Positions 1 through 8,703 are shown, numbered from the stretch's first letter. The stretch is DNA of 19,409 nucleotides from Thermoplasmata archaeon (GCA_021806355.1 JAJZXT010000205.1:1-19409); one strand, 5' to 3'. Translations and numbers: made by a program. Notes: generated from the letters alone by a model not told the origin.

Positions 1-28
1 TGGGCATTGGGAAGAAAATTTATAATAA

Positions 29-35
29 TATATAA
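29..35 (+). promoter_or_regulatory. TATA box of the UMP kinase gene
   Basis: The sequence TATATAA is centred about 24 nt before the ATG at 56. That is the normal spacing between an archaeal TATA box and the transcription start, so the message would begin at or within a few bases of that ATG. This favours the start at 56 over the TTG at 38 or ATG at 41, which lie too close to the box. Confidence 0.55.
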
Positions 36-55
36 CCTTGATGAAATTGCGTACC

Positions 56-733
56 ATGAAAAAAATTGTAATATCTTTAGGCGGATCAATTGTGTTATCA
101 AATACGATAAACATAGAATTTCTAAAAAGATTTACACAATCGATTGAATCTGCCCCATCACTGGAAAAGTGCGGGATAGTTGTCGGTGGAGGGTCACTGG
201 CAAGGAATTATATAGAACCGATGAGGAAAGCCGGAGTAAACGACTATTACCTTGATCGTATTGGAATAAGGGCCACAAGGTTGAACGCAGAATTGCTTAT
301 GAATCTTATAAAAGATGCGGAAAAACAGATTCCAGAATCCATAGATGAGGCAATTCAAATGTGGAAAGGAAGGAAATTTATTGTAATGGGTGGAACCACG
401 CCGGGCCATACGACGGACACGGTCGCCATGCTTCTTGCAGAAGCGGAGGGCATTTCAGAATTCATAAATGGAACTTCTGTCGATGGCGTTTATCCTATGG
501 ACCCAAGGTTGAATCCTGATGTGAAGATGATTGAGAAAATGTCATACACTGAAGCACTTTCACTGAGCCTGGAGAGTTACAAAAACGCTGGCAGCAATGT
601 TTTCATGGATCCGGTATCGCTGTTGATAGCAAGGCGGGCAAACATAAAAATCCATGTCATGAATGGGAATAATATTGAAAATTATACCAGGGTTATAGAA
701 AATAAAAAAATTGTTGAAACCCTAATTTCTTAG
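56..733 (+). CDS. pyrH: UMP kinase, archaeal type
   Basis: This enzyme phosphorylates UMP to UDP in the cytoplasm, a step in pyrimidine nucleotide synthesis. From the ATG at 56 it is 225 residues, the usual size for archaeal PyrH of the amino-acid-kinase fold. Visible family motifs are the N-terminal MKKIVISLGGSIV, the glycine-rich VVGGGSLARNYI, the nucleotide-binding GGTTPGHTTDTVAMLLAE, and NGTSVDGVYPMDPR. Starts at 38 (TTG) and 41 (ATG) would add five or six residues not expected in the family, and the TATA box at 29-35 fits the start at 56. The gene converges on the oxidoreductase beta gene, with only two bases between the stop codons. The function is clear from the sequence; only the start is open. 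Confidence 0.95.
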   Translation: MKKIVISLGGSIVLSNTINIEFLKRFTQSIESAPSLEKCGIVVGGGSLARNYIEPMRKAGVNDYYLDRIGIRATRLNAELLMNLIKDAEKQIPESIDEAIQMWKGRKFIVMGGTTPGHTTDTVAMLLAEAEGISEFINGTSVDGVYPMDPRLNPDVKMIEKMSYTEALSLSLESYKNAGSNVFMDPVSLLIARRANIKIHVMNGNNIENYTRVIENKKIVETLIS

Positions 734-735
734 GG

Positions 736-1665
736 CTACGATATTATCTTGTCTGCGAAGGTTTCTTTTGGATCCACGACTGTATAGCCATCAGCGGTTG
801 CGATCCTCTGTTCTGCAGGGGTAACTTCCAGATAGTTTGGCACGTTTTTTGCAAGTCTTTTCGTGAATGGAGGTATTGTCTTGTTCTGGTAAAATATTCC
901 CGTAGGAATCTTGTCTCCCCATTCAAGTGCCTTCGTCATAGCGTTCGCGAATTTATCACCGGCAGTCTTTGCATCATCCTCCACACTGACAATCGGATTC
1001 CATGATTTGTCGTCTTCAAGTTTGTAAACTCTCTGCTTGTACCATTCCATTGTATTTATGTTGTTATATGTGGGGCATGGCTGGAGGATATCAATAACTG
1101 TGGATCCTTCATGCATGATAGCCGTTTTGATAATTTCCTTGAGTTGCTTCATGTCGAAGGAGAACCCCCTCGCTACCATACTGTAACCGGCGGAGAGTGC
1201 GAGTGCTATAGGGTTAAGCTTTCCGAATATGTTTGCCTTTGTAAGGCTCTTTGTCTGTTCTCCAAAGCTCATTGTAGGTGCTGCCTGTCCTTTTGTCAAT
1301 CCATATACTTCATTGTCATAGACCATTATCGTAAGTCCGCTGTTCCTTCTTCCTTCGGCAACAAAGTGTCCTGCTCCTATGCTGAGCATATCTCCGTCCC
1401 CGCCCGTTACGATTACCTTAAGTTTGGGATTGGAGAGCTTAACGCCTGTGGCATAAGGTATTGACCTGCCGTGAAGCGTGTGTGCTCCTGCAATATTCAG
1501 GTAATGGGGAGTCTTCCCAGAGCAACCAATTCCGGACACCGCAACAACTCCCTTCGGATCCAGATTCAGTTCGGTAAGAGCCTGCGTTATAGATGTGACG
1601 ATACCGAAATCCCCACATCCTGGACACCAGTCCACTGTCAAATCTGTTTTAAAATTATGCACCAT
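736..1665 (-). CDS. 2-oxoacid:ferredoxin oxidoreductase, beta subunit
   Basis: This is the thiamine diphosphate and iron-sulfur subunit of an archaeal 2-oxoacid:ferredoxin oxidoreductase, which oxidatively decarboxylates 2-oxoacids such as pyruvate or 2-oxoglutarate to acyl-CoA and reduces ferredoxin. The protein has 309 residues, typical for the two-subunit Sulfolobus-type enzyme. Cysteines at 14 and 17 (DWCPGCGDFG), 48 (GIGCSGK) and 197 (LQPCPTYNN) match the four ligands of the single [4Fe-4S] cluster. The ThDP-binding signature begins with GDGD at 89-92 and ends with the DN pair at 117-118. The gene overlaps the upstream alpha gene by 11 nt, so the two are surely cotranscribed and probably translationally coupled. 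Substrate preference (pyruvate or 2-oxoglutarate) cannot be read from the sequence, so no porB or korB symbol is given. Confidence 0.93.
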   Translation of the reverse strand: MVHNFKTDLTVDWCPGCGDFGIVTSITQALTELNLDPKGVVAVSGIGCSGKTPHYLNIAGAHTLHGRSIPYATGVKLSNPKLKVIVTGGDGDMLSIGAGHFVAEGRRNSGLTIMVYDNEVYGLTKGQAAPTMSFGEQTKSLTKANIFGKLNPIALALSAGYSMVARGFSFDMKQLKEIIKTAIMHEGSTVIDILQPCPTYNNINTMEWYKQRVYKLEDDKSWNPIVSVEDDAKTAGDKFANAMTKALEWGDKIPTGIFYQNKTIPPFTKRLAKNVPNYLEVTPAEQRIATADGYTVVDPKETFADKIIS

Positions 1666-3559
1666 GTTTCAACACCACTTCTATCTTTTCCTGGTTTGTA
1701 CCCATTATAGTTCTTGAGGCTTCTAGTATTTCATCCTCGGTCATATGCCTACCGTTATATTTCAATATCCTTCTGGTTATTTCTATCCCTGTATTGAGCC
1801 TTATTACATTTGCAGCCTGCCCGAGCATGTTGCTCTCAACGTCTATGACCATTTTTGATTTTGACAATATGTCCTTAACAAATTCAGACGGGAACGGTTG
1901 GAACATCTTTAGATATAGCAGATTGCATTTCTTACCTTCTTTCGCAAGTATATCCATCACATCAAGTATGGGTCCCTTCTGGCTTCCCCATGTGACAAAT
2001 GTAACATCTGCATTTTCTGGTCCGTATAATATTGCCTTTTCTGACATTGGAATCTCTGATGCAGCAACTTCAAGTTTTCTGAATCTCTTGACCATCATCC
2101 TGTCCCTGAGTTCAGAGTCTTCAGTCACATGTCCAAGTTCATCGTGCTCATCTCCGGTCATCCAGAATATATCCTTTCCAAACACGCCAAATTCTGAAAT
2201 TCCGGTATCTGTATTGAGACTGTACCTTCTCCATTCAGGTGAATGGACTATCCTTGCGACATACGGAACCTTAACCTTCCTTGCGTCTATCTCCGGAATA
2301 AAATCTGAAGTGTTTGCAAGATTCTTGTCAATTAAGTGGATAACAGGCAATTGATACCTCTGTGCATAATTGAGTGCGTTCATAGAATCGTATATACACT
2401 CTTCAACATCCCCTGAAGATATTACCATTCTTGGGAATTCCCCATGCCCTGTGTTCAGAGCGAACAGAAGATCGGATTGCCCGTTTCTTGTTGGAAGACC
2501 GGTGCTGGGTCCACCCCTTTGGTACAGCGTTATTACTATGGGTATTTCATCTATTCCTGCAAAGGAGATTGCCTCTGCCATTAGAGAGAAGCCTGGACCG
2601 CTTGTGGCAGTAGCAGACCTTGTACCCGTTATTGCGGCACCTGATGCCATTGCTATAGCGGATATTTCATCCTCTGTCTGCACAACAGCTATTCCTGACT
2701 TTGCGAGTTTTGCATTCTCTGATGAAATCCATTTCAAATCTTCATGTTCCTCAATGATTGTGCTTTCATCACTGGCTGGAGTAATCGGATAATATGTCTG
2801 GAATCTCAAACCTCCCATTATCTTCCCGATTGCACCGCCGTCATTTCCTGTAAGGAGATATCTTGGGGTTCTCTTGATCTCCTCGAGATTATCAGTACGG
2901 AAGTTGTTATCCTGGCAGTAATCATAAGCCGCCTTCACAACGCTTACATTCTCCTCAACTACCTGCTCCTTGCTGGAGAAGACAAATCGAATACTCTCTT
3001 CCAGAAACTTGACATCTACTCCTGATATTGCCAGCGTCAGTGCTGCACCCAATGTATTATAATATCTTGATGGAACTCCGCCCGATATTGCTTTCTGGAC
3101 AATGTCTGCGAAAGGCACGGGAATCGGGATCCCTCCCATTTTCTTCATGAGATTGATTGTGCCAGATACTGTCATCGGCTCTCCTGAATGCTCGAGTTCA
3201 TGCCTGATTCTATCGGAAGTATCCTTCATTATCATTCTGGCCTGGGAAAGATCTGATTTTTCAATGGAATTATCATAGATGATTCTTGTACCTTTCCCAA
3301 CATCCTCTATATGTTCGAAAATTGTGTCAGGATCAAGTGCCACGAGAAAATCTAAAGGGTATCTCAATGATCTTGGCCTTTCCTTTTTCACTCTCATATG
3401 GGTATAACTATGCCGTCCCTTAATGTTGGAATGGTATTCTCTAACACCAAAAACGTTATAACCGGAGTATGCGAATGCTCTGGATATCATGTTTGAAGAT
3501 GTGTCAATTCCTCCACCTTGGGGACCGCCTATGGTAATGCTGATATCAACGGTTTTCAT
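1655..3559 (-). CDS. 2-oxoacid:ferredoxin oxidoreductase, fused gamma-alpha subunit
   Basis: This is the large subunit of the same oxidoreductase as the adjacent beta gene. At 634 residues it is the fused form in which the gamma domain (about residues 1-200, with GGPQGGGIDTSSNMISRAFA near the N-terminus) precedes the alpha domain. The alpha domain carries the YPITP motif at 257-261, known in Sulfolobus enzymes to matter for CoA and oxoacid handling, and the conserved RGGPSTGLPTRNGQSDL segment. The fused alpha-beta form is typical of aerobic or acidophilic archaea such as Sulfolobus and Thermoplasma. The start is the ATG at 3559; an in-frame stop lies a few codons upstream. The nearest TATA-like box (CCTTATATATCT on the + strand, 3597-3608) would give a short leader of roughly 18 nt without a Shine-Dalgarno sequence. 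Confidence 0.93.
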   Translation of the reverse strand: MKTVDISITIGGPQGGGIDTSSNMISRAFAYSGYNVFGVREYHSNIKGRHSYTHMRVKKERPRSLRYPLDFLVALDPDTIFEHIEDVGKGTRIIYDNSIEKSDLSQARMIMKDTSDRIRHELEHSGEPMTVSGTINLMKKMGGIPIPVPFADIVQKAISGGVPSRYYNTLGAALTLAISGVDVKFLEESIRFVFSSKEQVVEENVSVVKAAYDYCQDNNFRTDNLEEIKRTPRYLLTGNDGGAIGKIMGGLRFQTYYPITPASDESTIIEEHEDLKWISSENAKLAKSGIAVVQTEDEISAIAMASGAAITGTRSATATSGPGFSLMAEAISFAGIDEIPIVITLYQRGGPSTGLPTRNGQSDLLFALNTGHGEFPRMVISSGDVEECIYDSMNALNYAQRYQLPVIHLIDKNLANTSDFIPEIDARKVKVPYVARIVHSPEWRRYSLNTDTGISEFGVFGKDIFWMTGDEHDELGHVTEDSELRDRMMVKRFRKLEVAASEIPMSEKAILYGPENADVTFVTWGSQKGPILDVMDILAKEGKKCNLLYLKMFQPFPSEFVKDILSKSKMVIDVESNMLGQAANVIRLNTGIEITRRILKYNGRHMTEDEILEASRTIMGTNQEKIEVVLKHGA

Positions 3560-3632
3560 TGCCGGTATATGTTAAATGAATAGAAATAGTTTTCAACCTT
3601 ATATATCTGGATTTCTGCAAATTAGACGATCA

Positions 3633-3640
3633 AATTAATA
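3633..3640 (+). promoter_or_regulatory. TATA-like box of the UPF0200 gene
   Basis: The AT-rich AATTAATA is centred about 27 nt before the ATG at 3664, consistent with a leaderless message. It faces away from the promoter of the divergent oxidoreductase operon at about 3597-3608, so the 104-nt gap holds two back-to-back promoters. Confidence 0.4.
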
Positions 3641-3663
3641 GTTTTTAACACATTCCGGTTGCA

Positions 3664-4215
3664 ATGATTGTTGTCACCGGCATGCCGGGATCCGGGAAAG
3701 ATGAATTTATAAAGGTAGCCAAGAGAATGGGATGGATCGATATCCACATGGGAGACGAAGTGAGAAAATATGCAAAACTGAATAAGATACCTTCCAGCGA
3801 TAGTGAAATAGGAAAATTTGCATCGAGGGAAAGACAGACCCATGGCAAGGATATCTGGGCCAGAAGGGTTTGGGATGATATGAAGCCTGAGAATAACTAC
3901 ATAATCGATGGGCTCAGAAATCTTGAAGAATTTGAATATTTTAAAACGAAGGACAAGGATCTCATCCTTATTGCCATATATACAGATAGGGAGGAAAGAT
4001 TAAGAAGAATAGTTCTCAGGAACAGACCCGATGATGTCCATTCACACGAAGAACTTGTTTCCCGTGATGATCGAGAGCTTTCATGGGGAATCGGAAACGC
4101 AATATCCCTTGCGGATTATATGATAGTGAATGATTCAACACTTGATGAATTTAAACTGAAGGCACAGGAACTTCTGCAAAAAATCAGGGAAAAAGATCAA
4201 ATGGATTTGTCTTGA
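3664..4215 (+). CDS. UPF0200 family P-loop nucleotide kinase-like protein
   Basis: A 183-residue cytoplasmic P-loop protein of the archaeal UPF0200 group, distantly related to dephospho-CoA kinase and adenylate kinase. The Walker A motif GMPGSGKDE lies at residues 6-14, at the very N-terminus. Other visible family segments are GDEVRKYA (about 32-39), the YIIDGLRN segment (Walker B-like), and an arginine-rich lid region, REERLRRIVLRNRP. The charged C-terminus (about 150-183) is helical in character. The substrate of this family is not established to my knowledge; a nucleotide or nucleotide-like phosphoryl transfer is a family-based inference. Its last 19 nt overlap the 3' end of purQ on the other strand. 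The gene is transcribed alone, away from the oxidoreductase operon. Confidence 0.85.
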   Translation: MIVVTGMPGSGKDEFIKVAKRMGWIDIHMGDEVRKYAKLNKIPSSDSEIGKFASRERQTHGKDIWARRVWDDMKPENNYIIDGLRNLEEFEYFKTKDKDLILIAIYTDREERLRRIVLRNRPDDVHSHEELVSRDDRELSWGIGNAISLADYMIVNDSTLDEFKLKAQELLQKIREKDQMDLS

Positions 4216-4985
4216 ATATATTTTATAATTGAGCCGTAGAAAATCCTGCCGGATGATGAATTGTCTTCCCTTTCCCTTCCACTCATATTAAATGGATCGA
4301 AAGCCCTTTCCGGGTGAGGCATTAAACCTATCACGTTCCCTTGAGGATTTGATAAACCTGCTATTGATTGGATCGATCCGTTCGGGTTCCATGGATATGC
4401 GTCTGAGGTCCCGTCAGCATTAGTATATTTAAAAATTATCTGGTCATTTTGCAATATATCATCCAGTGTTTTGCCATCAATAAACTTTATCTGCCCTTCC
4501 TTGTGTGCAACAGGTGCCTGTATAATCATTCCCCGTTCCATTGCCTTTCCGAGCATCGGATTCCTGTTTGTGAATCTAATATACGTCGTGCGGCATTCAA
4601 ATTTCCCTGATTTGTTTACTGACAGCACCATCGATCTGCTTGCATTCCCATCCACATCTGGAAGGAGTCCCATCTCTGCCAGAATCTGGAATCCGTTGCA
4701 TGTTCCAATGACCGGTTTCCTCTCCTCTATGAATGTTCTCAGTTCGACCGATGAACTTTTCATCAATCTCTTACCGAATATTACTCCTGCCCGTACATAA
4801 TCGCCAGCGGAAAATCCTCCAGGTATAAATATTCCCTGAAATTCCTCTAAACTTGCCTTTTTATTTTCAAGCTGCTTGATATGAATGTATTCCGGAATCG
4901 CCCCCAAACTGGCGAAAGCACGATATACCTCTGCTTCGTTGTTTGTACCTTCCATTCGAAGGATTGCGATTTTGATATCGGACAT
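4197..4985 (-). CDS. purQ: Phosphoribosylformylglycinamidine synthase, glutaminase subunit PurQ
   Basis: PurQ is the class I glutamine amidotransferase subunit of FGAM synthase, which supplies ammonia to PurL in purine synthesis. From the ATG at 4985 it has 262 residues, a normal size. The catalytic triad is visible: Cys96 in VIGTCNGFQIL, and His224 and Glu226 in GLMPHPERAF. The oxyanion-loop segment FIPGGFSAGDYVRAG sits at about 53-67. A TTG codon directly before the ATG could add one residue, but ATG is preferred. The start lies only 10 nt after the stop of the ribosomal protein L40e gene, so the two are probably cotranscribed. Neither purL nor purS is present in the window. The 3' end overlaps the UPF0200 gene by 19 nt. 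Confidence 0.95.
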   Translation of the reverse strand: MSDIKIAILRMEGTNNEAEVYRAFASLGAIPEYIHIKQLENKKASLEEFQGIFIPGGFSAGDYVRAGVIFGKRLMKSSSVELRTFIEERKPVIGTCNGFQILAEMGLLPDVDGNASRSMVLSVNKSGKFECRTTYIRFTNRNPMLGKAMERGMIIQAPVAHKEGQIKFIDGKTLDDILQNDQIIFKYTNADGTSDAYPWNPNGSIQSIAGLSNPQGNVIGLMPHPERAFDPFNMSGREREDNSSSGRIFYGSIIKYIQDKSI

Positions 4986-4995
4986 CAAAAAACCG

Positions 4996-5145
4996 TTATT
5001 GTCCTCCTCTTCTCTCTTTAGCCTTCATCCTGAGGCCGGTGTATCCACACTTGCGGCACTTTGTTGCCTTAAGAGGGTTCCTTGCATCGCATCTCATACA
5101 AATTTTTTTATTCAATCTTCTTTCTATAGCTTCCTGAAACGGCAT
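4996..5145 (-). CDS. rpl40e: 50S ribosomal protein L40e
   Basis: A 49-residue zinc-ribbon ribosomal protein of the large subunit, easily missed because of its size. I translated it directly from the minus strand: MPFQEAIERRL starts the protein, followed by KKICMRCDARNP, then ATKCRKCGYTGLR and a basic tail, KAKERRGGQ. The four zinc ligands are Cys16, Cys19, Cys30 and Cys33. Archaeal L40e proteins share this length, the CMRC and CRKCGY cysteine pairs, and the KERxGG ending. The ATG at 5145 is the only reasonable start; an in-frame stop lies about 12 codons upstream with no alternative start codon between. A TATA-like AT-rich stretch lies at about 5183-5192 on this strand. The downstream purQ gene starts 10 nt after the stop codon. 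Confidence 0.93.
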   Translation of the reverse strand: MPFQEAIERRLNKKICMRCDARNPLKATKCRKCGYTGLRMKAKERRGGQ

Positions 5146-5263
5146 CTTGACTACCCTTGAATATCCGGTTATCTTTACTCAGTTATTAATTCTTTCACCA
5201 TTGCCTTTGAAAAAAATGTGGGTTGAAGGATTCTTATATCCCTCATTTTAGTTTTATGGGAAT

Positions 5264-8200
5264 TTATGGGTTCCTCCTCCTATATATTATCGCTCCTATG
5301 ATTGCAATTGCAATGACAGCCGCCACCGCCAAATACTCAAGCAGAGGAGGAATCACGTTTCCAGATGGGCTCTTCACGGGGGGTTGATAAAATGATATTC
5401 TTAGTGTGGTATTGGAACCATTAACAATTATGTATCCGCTCGATTCATTGGTTTTGTAACCAGATGTTGATCCTATCGTGAATGAAAGCGTTCCGTTTGT
5501 AGATGTGAAAGCTATGGAACTTGATGAGCTTGTAGAGTTATTTCCGTTTAGTATAACGTACCATGAGGTTCCTGTAGGCAATCCTGTTTCGTTAAAGTAG
5601 ACGGTATAAAGGATTTCCTTGAATGTCACCGTGTCTGTAACAGATGCACCATTTATTGTGAATATGCCTGAGTATGTTGAGGGGGCATAGGTCTTTTGTG
5701 ACGTAGATATGGTATAAGAATAAGAGCCATTGATTAAATTGAGGGTAAGGTTGCTGAGCTTACCATAGGTCTCAAACCGGTATCCTGACTTATTAGTAAC
5801 GTTCAGATACCAATTATTGTTTGTCAATCCTGACTGCGTTACTGAGAAATGATAATAGGCCTTGAACGGAATCATGAATGCTTCTCCAGGACGGTTTATC
5901 GTAAAGTTGAGGTAGTATGCCTGCGCATCTGGTGAAGTTGCTATGGCTTCAGAGCTGCCCAGTGGAACGTTTGTTGCATAAGTGTTTGAGTTGATCTTTC
6001 CTGAATTTTGTAAATTCGTAATGTTCAGGTACCAAATCGGATTTGTTCCAAGACCGGTTTCTGTAAAAGAGACGCCTGCTAAAAATGAAAGGTTTATTGT
6101 ATTATTTTTATAGGTAACTAAGGTGCTTCCCGTGGCATTTTGTTCCAAATAGAAACCAGAGGGTGTGTTAATAGTGTAGCTCTGAACTCCGGTATAGGAA
6201 TAAGCTGTTATCTCTGACCCGGTAGACTGGTATTTTAGGCCATTTAGTTCCAGCGACCATGGTACATTTGCAGGTAGGCCTGTCTCCTTAAAATTTACGG
6301 AACCAAAATATGCGGAGGCAGGTATTATGACTGTATTTTGACATCCAATTTCAACATGAGCGGTTGCCATTACACTTCCGTTAACAGAGCTTAATTCCTG
6401 TACATTATTGATACTACCAGAATTACTACCTGGCAAATACATATATTTTCCGTTCCCGGTAAATGCAAAATAACTAGATTTTATCCCGGTAGTGTTGGTG
6501 AGTACCCGAACAGAATAATTATTTGTATAAATTTCATAGACAATAACGTGTGATGGAAAAGAAGGAAACAAGTTTGCCGTTACATACAAAATTGACCCGT
6601 TCTGGTTGAATTTGTCAGATCCAAAACAAAAATATTGTGTTTTATTATAGAAATTCTTTACCTCTTTGAGGGTCTTGGTATTAAAAATAGTTAAATTTTG
6701 ACATGAAGGAATCGCAAGAAGTGAACCGTTTGGTGAAACTGCGGCACCATAGGAATAGGAAAGGTTGCTGTTGGTAATGTTTTCTATAACACTATTTGTG
6801 ACAGTGTTGATCACTGTGAAATTTCTTGGTGTCCCAACGCATCCATAATTTTCAGCGGAAAGTGAAAAACCCTCAGTTCCGTTAGGCAGGAATGCAACAC
6901 AAGATGAATCAAAGCTGACGTTCAGAACTTTTGTTACGCTGAATGTCTGGAGAGAGATAACCGAGAGATTATAACTGCAACTTCCAACATAGGCGTAAAG
7001 TCCGTCTGGGTTGACCGATATGTGGTTGACGCAACCCTTCTCTGCTGGAAGCGGTATCTTTGCAACCTGTGTAAAAGTTTTCATGTCTGTCACAGTCACG
7101 ATTGGCACAGAACAACATTTACTTTGATTCACTGCCATGAATAGTGTTCCATTCGGATTGATTGCGACAGATTTTATGTTGGTTCCTGAAGAGAGAGATG
7201 CGAGGTATGTATTATTTATGGTGCTCAATACTGCTGCTCCAGTACCGGTAGCGTTATTGGAGAATAACGCATAATTCCTGCTCTGGTTAAAGTTCAATGA
7301 AAAATATGCCTTGTATACGAATGAAGCTGAATAGGCAAGAACAATTGTTCCTGTGGAATTATGAAATAGATAATAGTTGGGTGAAAAAAGCGAGTATGAA
7401 AGGGAACCATAATAACAAGTTGCGTTAAGTGTCGTTCCTCTACTGCTGAAAGTTGTCCCGCCAATGTCAATTCCCCATGTTTTTCCAGCAGGCAATCCCT
7501 TTTCAGATATCATAAATGTTCCATAGTAAGATGAGGGGAAGAATGCAATTTGGCCGGGAGATTGAAATTGAGTAAGGTTACCTGTTTCTGATAGACCATC
7601 GCCATTGCTGAAAATGGTCACCACTGCAATACTATTGGGATTTTTTACGGAGACTAACAGAAGATTTGATGAAGGGAGAACTGCCATTCCTGACACGCTA
7701 GATGCATTAACTCTTGTTAAGTTGATAGAATATAGATACAGAAAATCGGTTCCATCGTACAATTCAGCCCATGCCCCCATGTATTGTCCTGGACCTCCAG
7801 ATGTTGCTTTCCCAGCGAAGTAAATCTGTGTGCCCTTGATATTATAGGCAACGCTTACTGGTGATACTGATAACGGTATTTGATAGTAATTCACAAAGCC
7901 GTTAATCTTCATCACAGTAGAAGTGTCATTCCCAGTGTTGCCGATAACAATATATGATCCGTTAGGAGAGACTGCCGCTGCATTTGGATTGTTTAACCAG
8001 GCGTCGGTGTGATTTGCTACCATATTGATGGTGGTGTTTATCGTAGAAAACGTGTTAGATGTACCTCCACCAAAAGCTTGTTTGCTGAATGCAAATCCCA
8101 TTGTGCCATTAGGTGTAAAGACTACCTTTCCCGGATCGAAAGAGACATTCAGCACCTTGCTAACTGAAAAGGTTCTCAGGTTTATGACGGTAATGTTATA

Positions 8201-8674
8201 GGTATTAGCCCCAGAGACATATGCATAAATCCCGTTTGGGGAGATACTAATATTTGATTCGTCCCGGGTTGATGGCGTTGCTATAGTGGCGCATTGCGTC
8301 AACGTAGAAGTGTTGAAAATTGCCACCCCATAATTATTGGCCGTCCCTACCAGCAAAAGCGAACCGTTGGGCGTTACGACAACTGTAGATGTTTGCGCAT
8401 TTTGAGCCAGATGAACATATTGGAGTTCCGATGTAGCCTGTGTGTTCACTACGGAAATAGTGCTATTTCCATTCGCAACATATGCATCTTCCATCACATT
8501 ATTGCTTAGAAGGTTATTAGAAACATAGTTCGACGCGGGAGAATTCTGGGTCCACGCTGACTTGCTATGTTTCTCCGATGCGTTAAGTGCACTTGGGCTT
8601 ATCTGAAAATTGGGTGCTATCATTAAAATCAATACAAACAAACTCACGATGATAAAAATTTGTCTAATTTTCAC
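5264..8674 (-). CDS. Large secreted, membrane-anchored double beta-propeller protein with 'ETGLP' repeats
   Basis: An 1136-residue surface protein. A signal peptide or N-terminal anchor spans about residues 4-22, and a C-terminal membrane helix at about 1110-1130 is followed by basic YRRRNP, so the bulk should face outward. Domains in order: a YncE-like beta-propeller (about 62-385) with repeated SPNG/TPNG turns; an 'ETGLP...W' beta-domain (about 386-460); a second propeller (about 468-790); and four further 'ETGLP' domains beginning near 793, 868, 944 and 1023. Such domains are common in Thermoplasmatales surface proteins and thermopsin-like proteases, but no protease motif is visible here. 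N-X-S/T glycosylation sequons are very numerous. Propeller plus first repeat looks duplicated as a block of about 405 residues. The second propeller carries nine cysteines (520, 521, 548, 566, 592, 612, 658, 683, 778). The start is a GTG at 8674, placed about 25 nt after a TATA box. Adhesion or envelope function is inference. Confidence 0.85.
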   Translation of the reverse strand: MKIRQIFIIVSLFVLILMIAPNFQISPSALNASEKHSKSAWTQNSPASNYVSNNLLSNNVMEDAYVANGNSTISVVNTQATSELQYVHLAQNAQTSTVVVTPNGSLLLVGTANNYGVAIFNTSTLTQCATIATPSTRDESNISISPNGIYAYVSGANTYNITVINLRTFSVSKVLNVSFDPGKVVFTPNGTMGFAFSKQAFGGGTSNTFSTINTTINMVANHTDAWLNNPNAAAVSPNGSYIVIGNTGNDTSTVMKINGFVNYYQIPLSVSPVSVAYNIKGTQIYFAGKATSGGPGQYMGAWAELYDGTDFLYLYSINLTRVNASSVSGMAVLPSSNLLLVSVKNPNSIAVVTIFSNGDGLSETGNLTQFQSPGQIAFFPSSYYGTFMISEKGLPAGKTWGIDIGGTTFSSRGTTLNATCYYGSLSYSLFSPNYYLFHNSTGTIVLAYSASFVYKAYFSLNFNQSRNYALFSNNATGTGAAVLSTINNTYLASLSSGTNIKSVAINPNGTLFMAVNQSKCCSVPIVTVTDMKTFTQVAKIPLPAEKGCVNHISVNPDGLYAYVGSCSYNLSVISLQTFSVTKVLNVSFDSSCVAFLPNGTEGFSLSAENYGCVGTPRNFTVINTVTNSVIENITNSNLSYSYGAAVSPNGSLLAIPSCQNLTIFNTKTLKEVKNFYNKTQYFCFGSDKFNQNGSILYVTANLFPSFPSHVIVYEIYTNNYSVRVLTNTTGIKSSYFAFTGNGKYMYLPGSNSGSINNVQELSSVNGSVMATAHVEIGCQNTVIIPASAYFGSVNFKETGLPANVPWSLELNGLKYQSTGSEITAYSYTGVQSYTINTPSGFYLEQNATGSTLVTYKNNTINLSFLAGVSFTETGLGTNPIWYLNITNLQNSGKINSNTYATNVPLGSSEAIATSPDAQAYYLNFTINRPGEAFMIPFKAYYHFSVTQSGLTNNNWYLNVTNKSGYRFETYGKLSNLTLNLINGSYSYTISTSQKTYAPSTYSGIFTINGASVTDTVTFKEILYTVYFNETGLPTGTSWYVILNGNNSTSSSSSIAFTSTNGTLSFTIGSTSGYKTNESSGYIIVNGSNTTLRISFYQPPVKSPSGNVIPPLLEYLAVAAVIAIAIIGAIIYRRRNP

Positions 8675-8693
8675 ATAAATGTAATCTGTGGAG

Positions 8694-8703
8694 ATATTTA
8701 AAG
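8694..8703 (-). promoter_or_regulatory. TATA box of the propeller surface protein gene
   Basis: On the minus strand the sequence TTTAAATATC is centred about 25 nt before the GTG start at 8674, so the transcript should be leaderless. An ATG at 8676 overlaps this GTG in another frame but is followed at once by a stop (ATGTGA), so GTG is the usable start. The box runs into the 11-mer ATCTCCACAGA, which also follows a TATA-like stretch at 17121-17131. Confidence 0.55.

Noticed and set aside
38..55. Earlier starts of UMP kinase (TTG at 38, ATG at 41)
   Set aside because: They are too close to the TATA boxes and add residues not expected before the conserved MKKIVISLGGS.
1794..2354. 186-codon open frame on the plus strand
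   Set aside because: It lies wholly antisense to the oxidoreductase alpha gene, whose conserved motifs prove the minus strand is coding. The translation has no recognisable motif.
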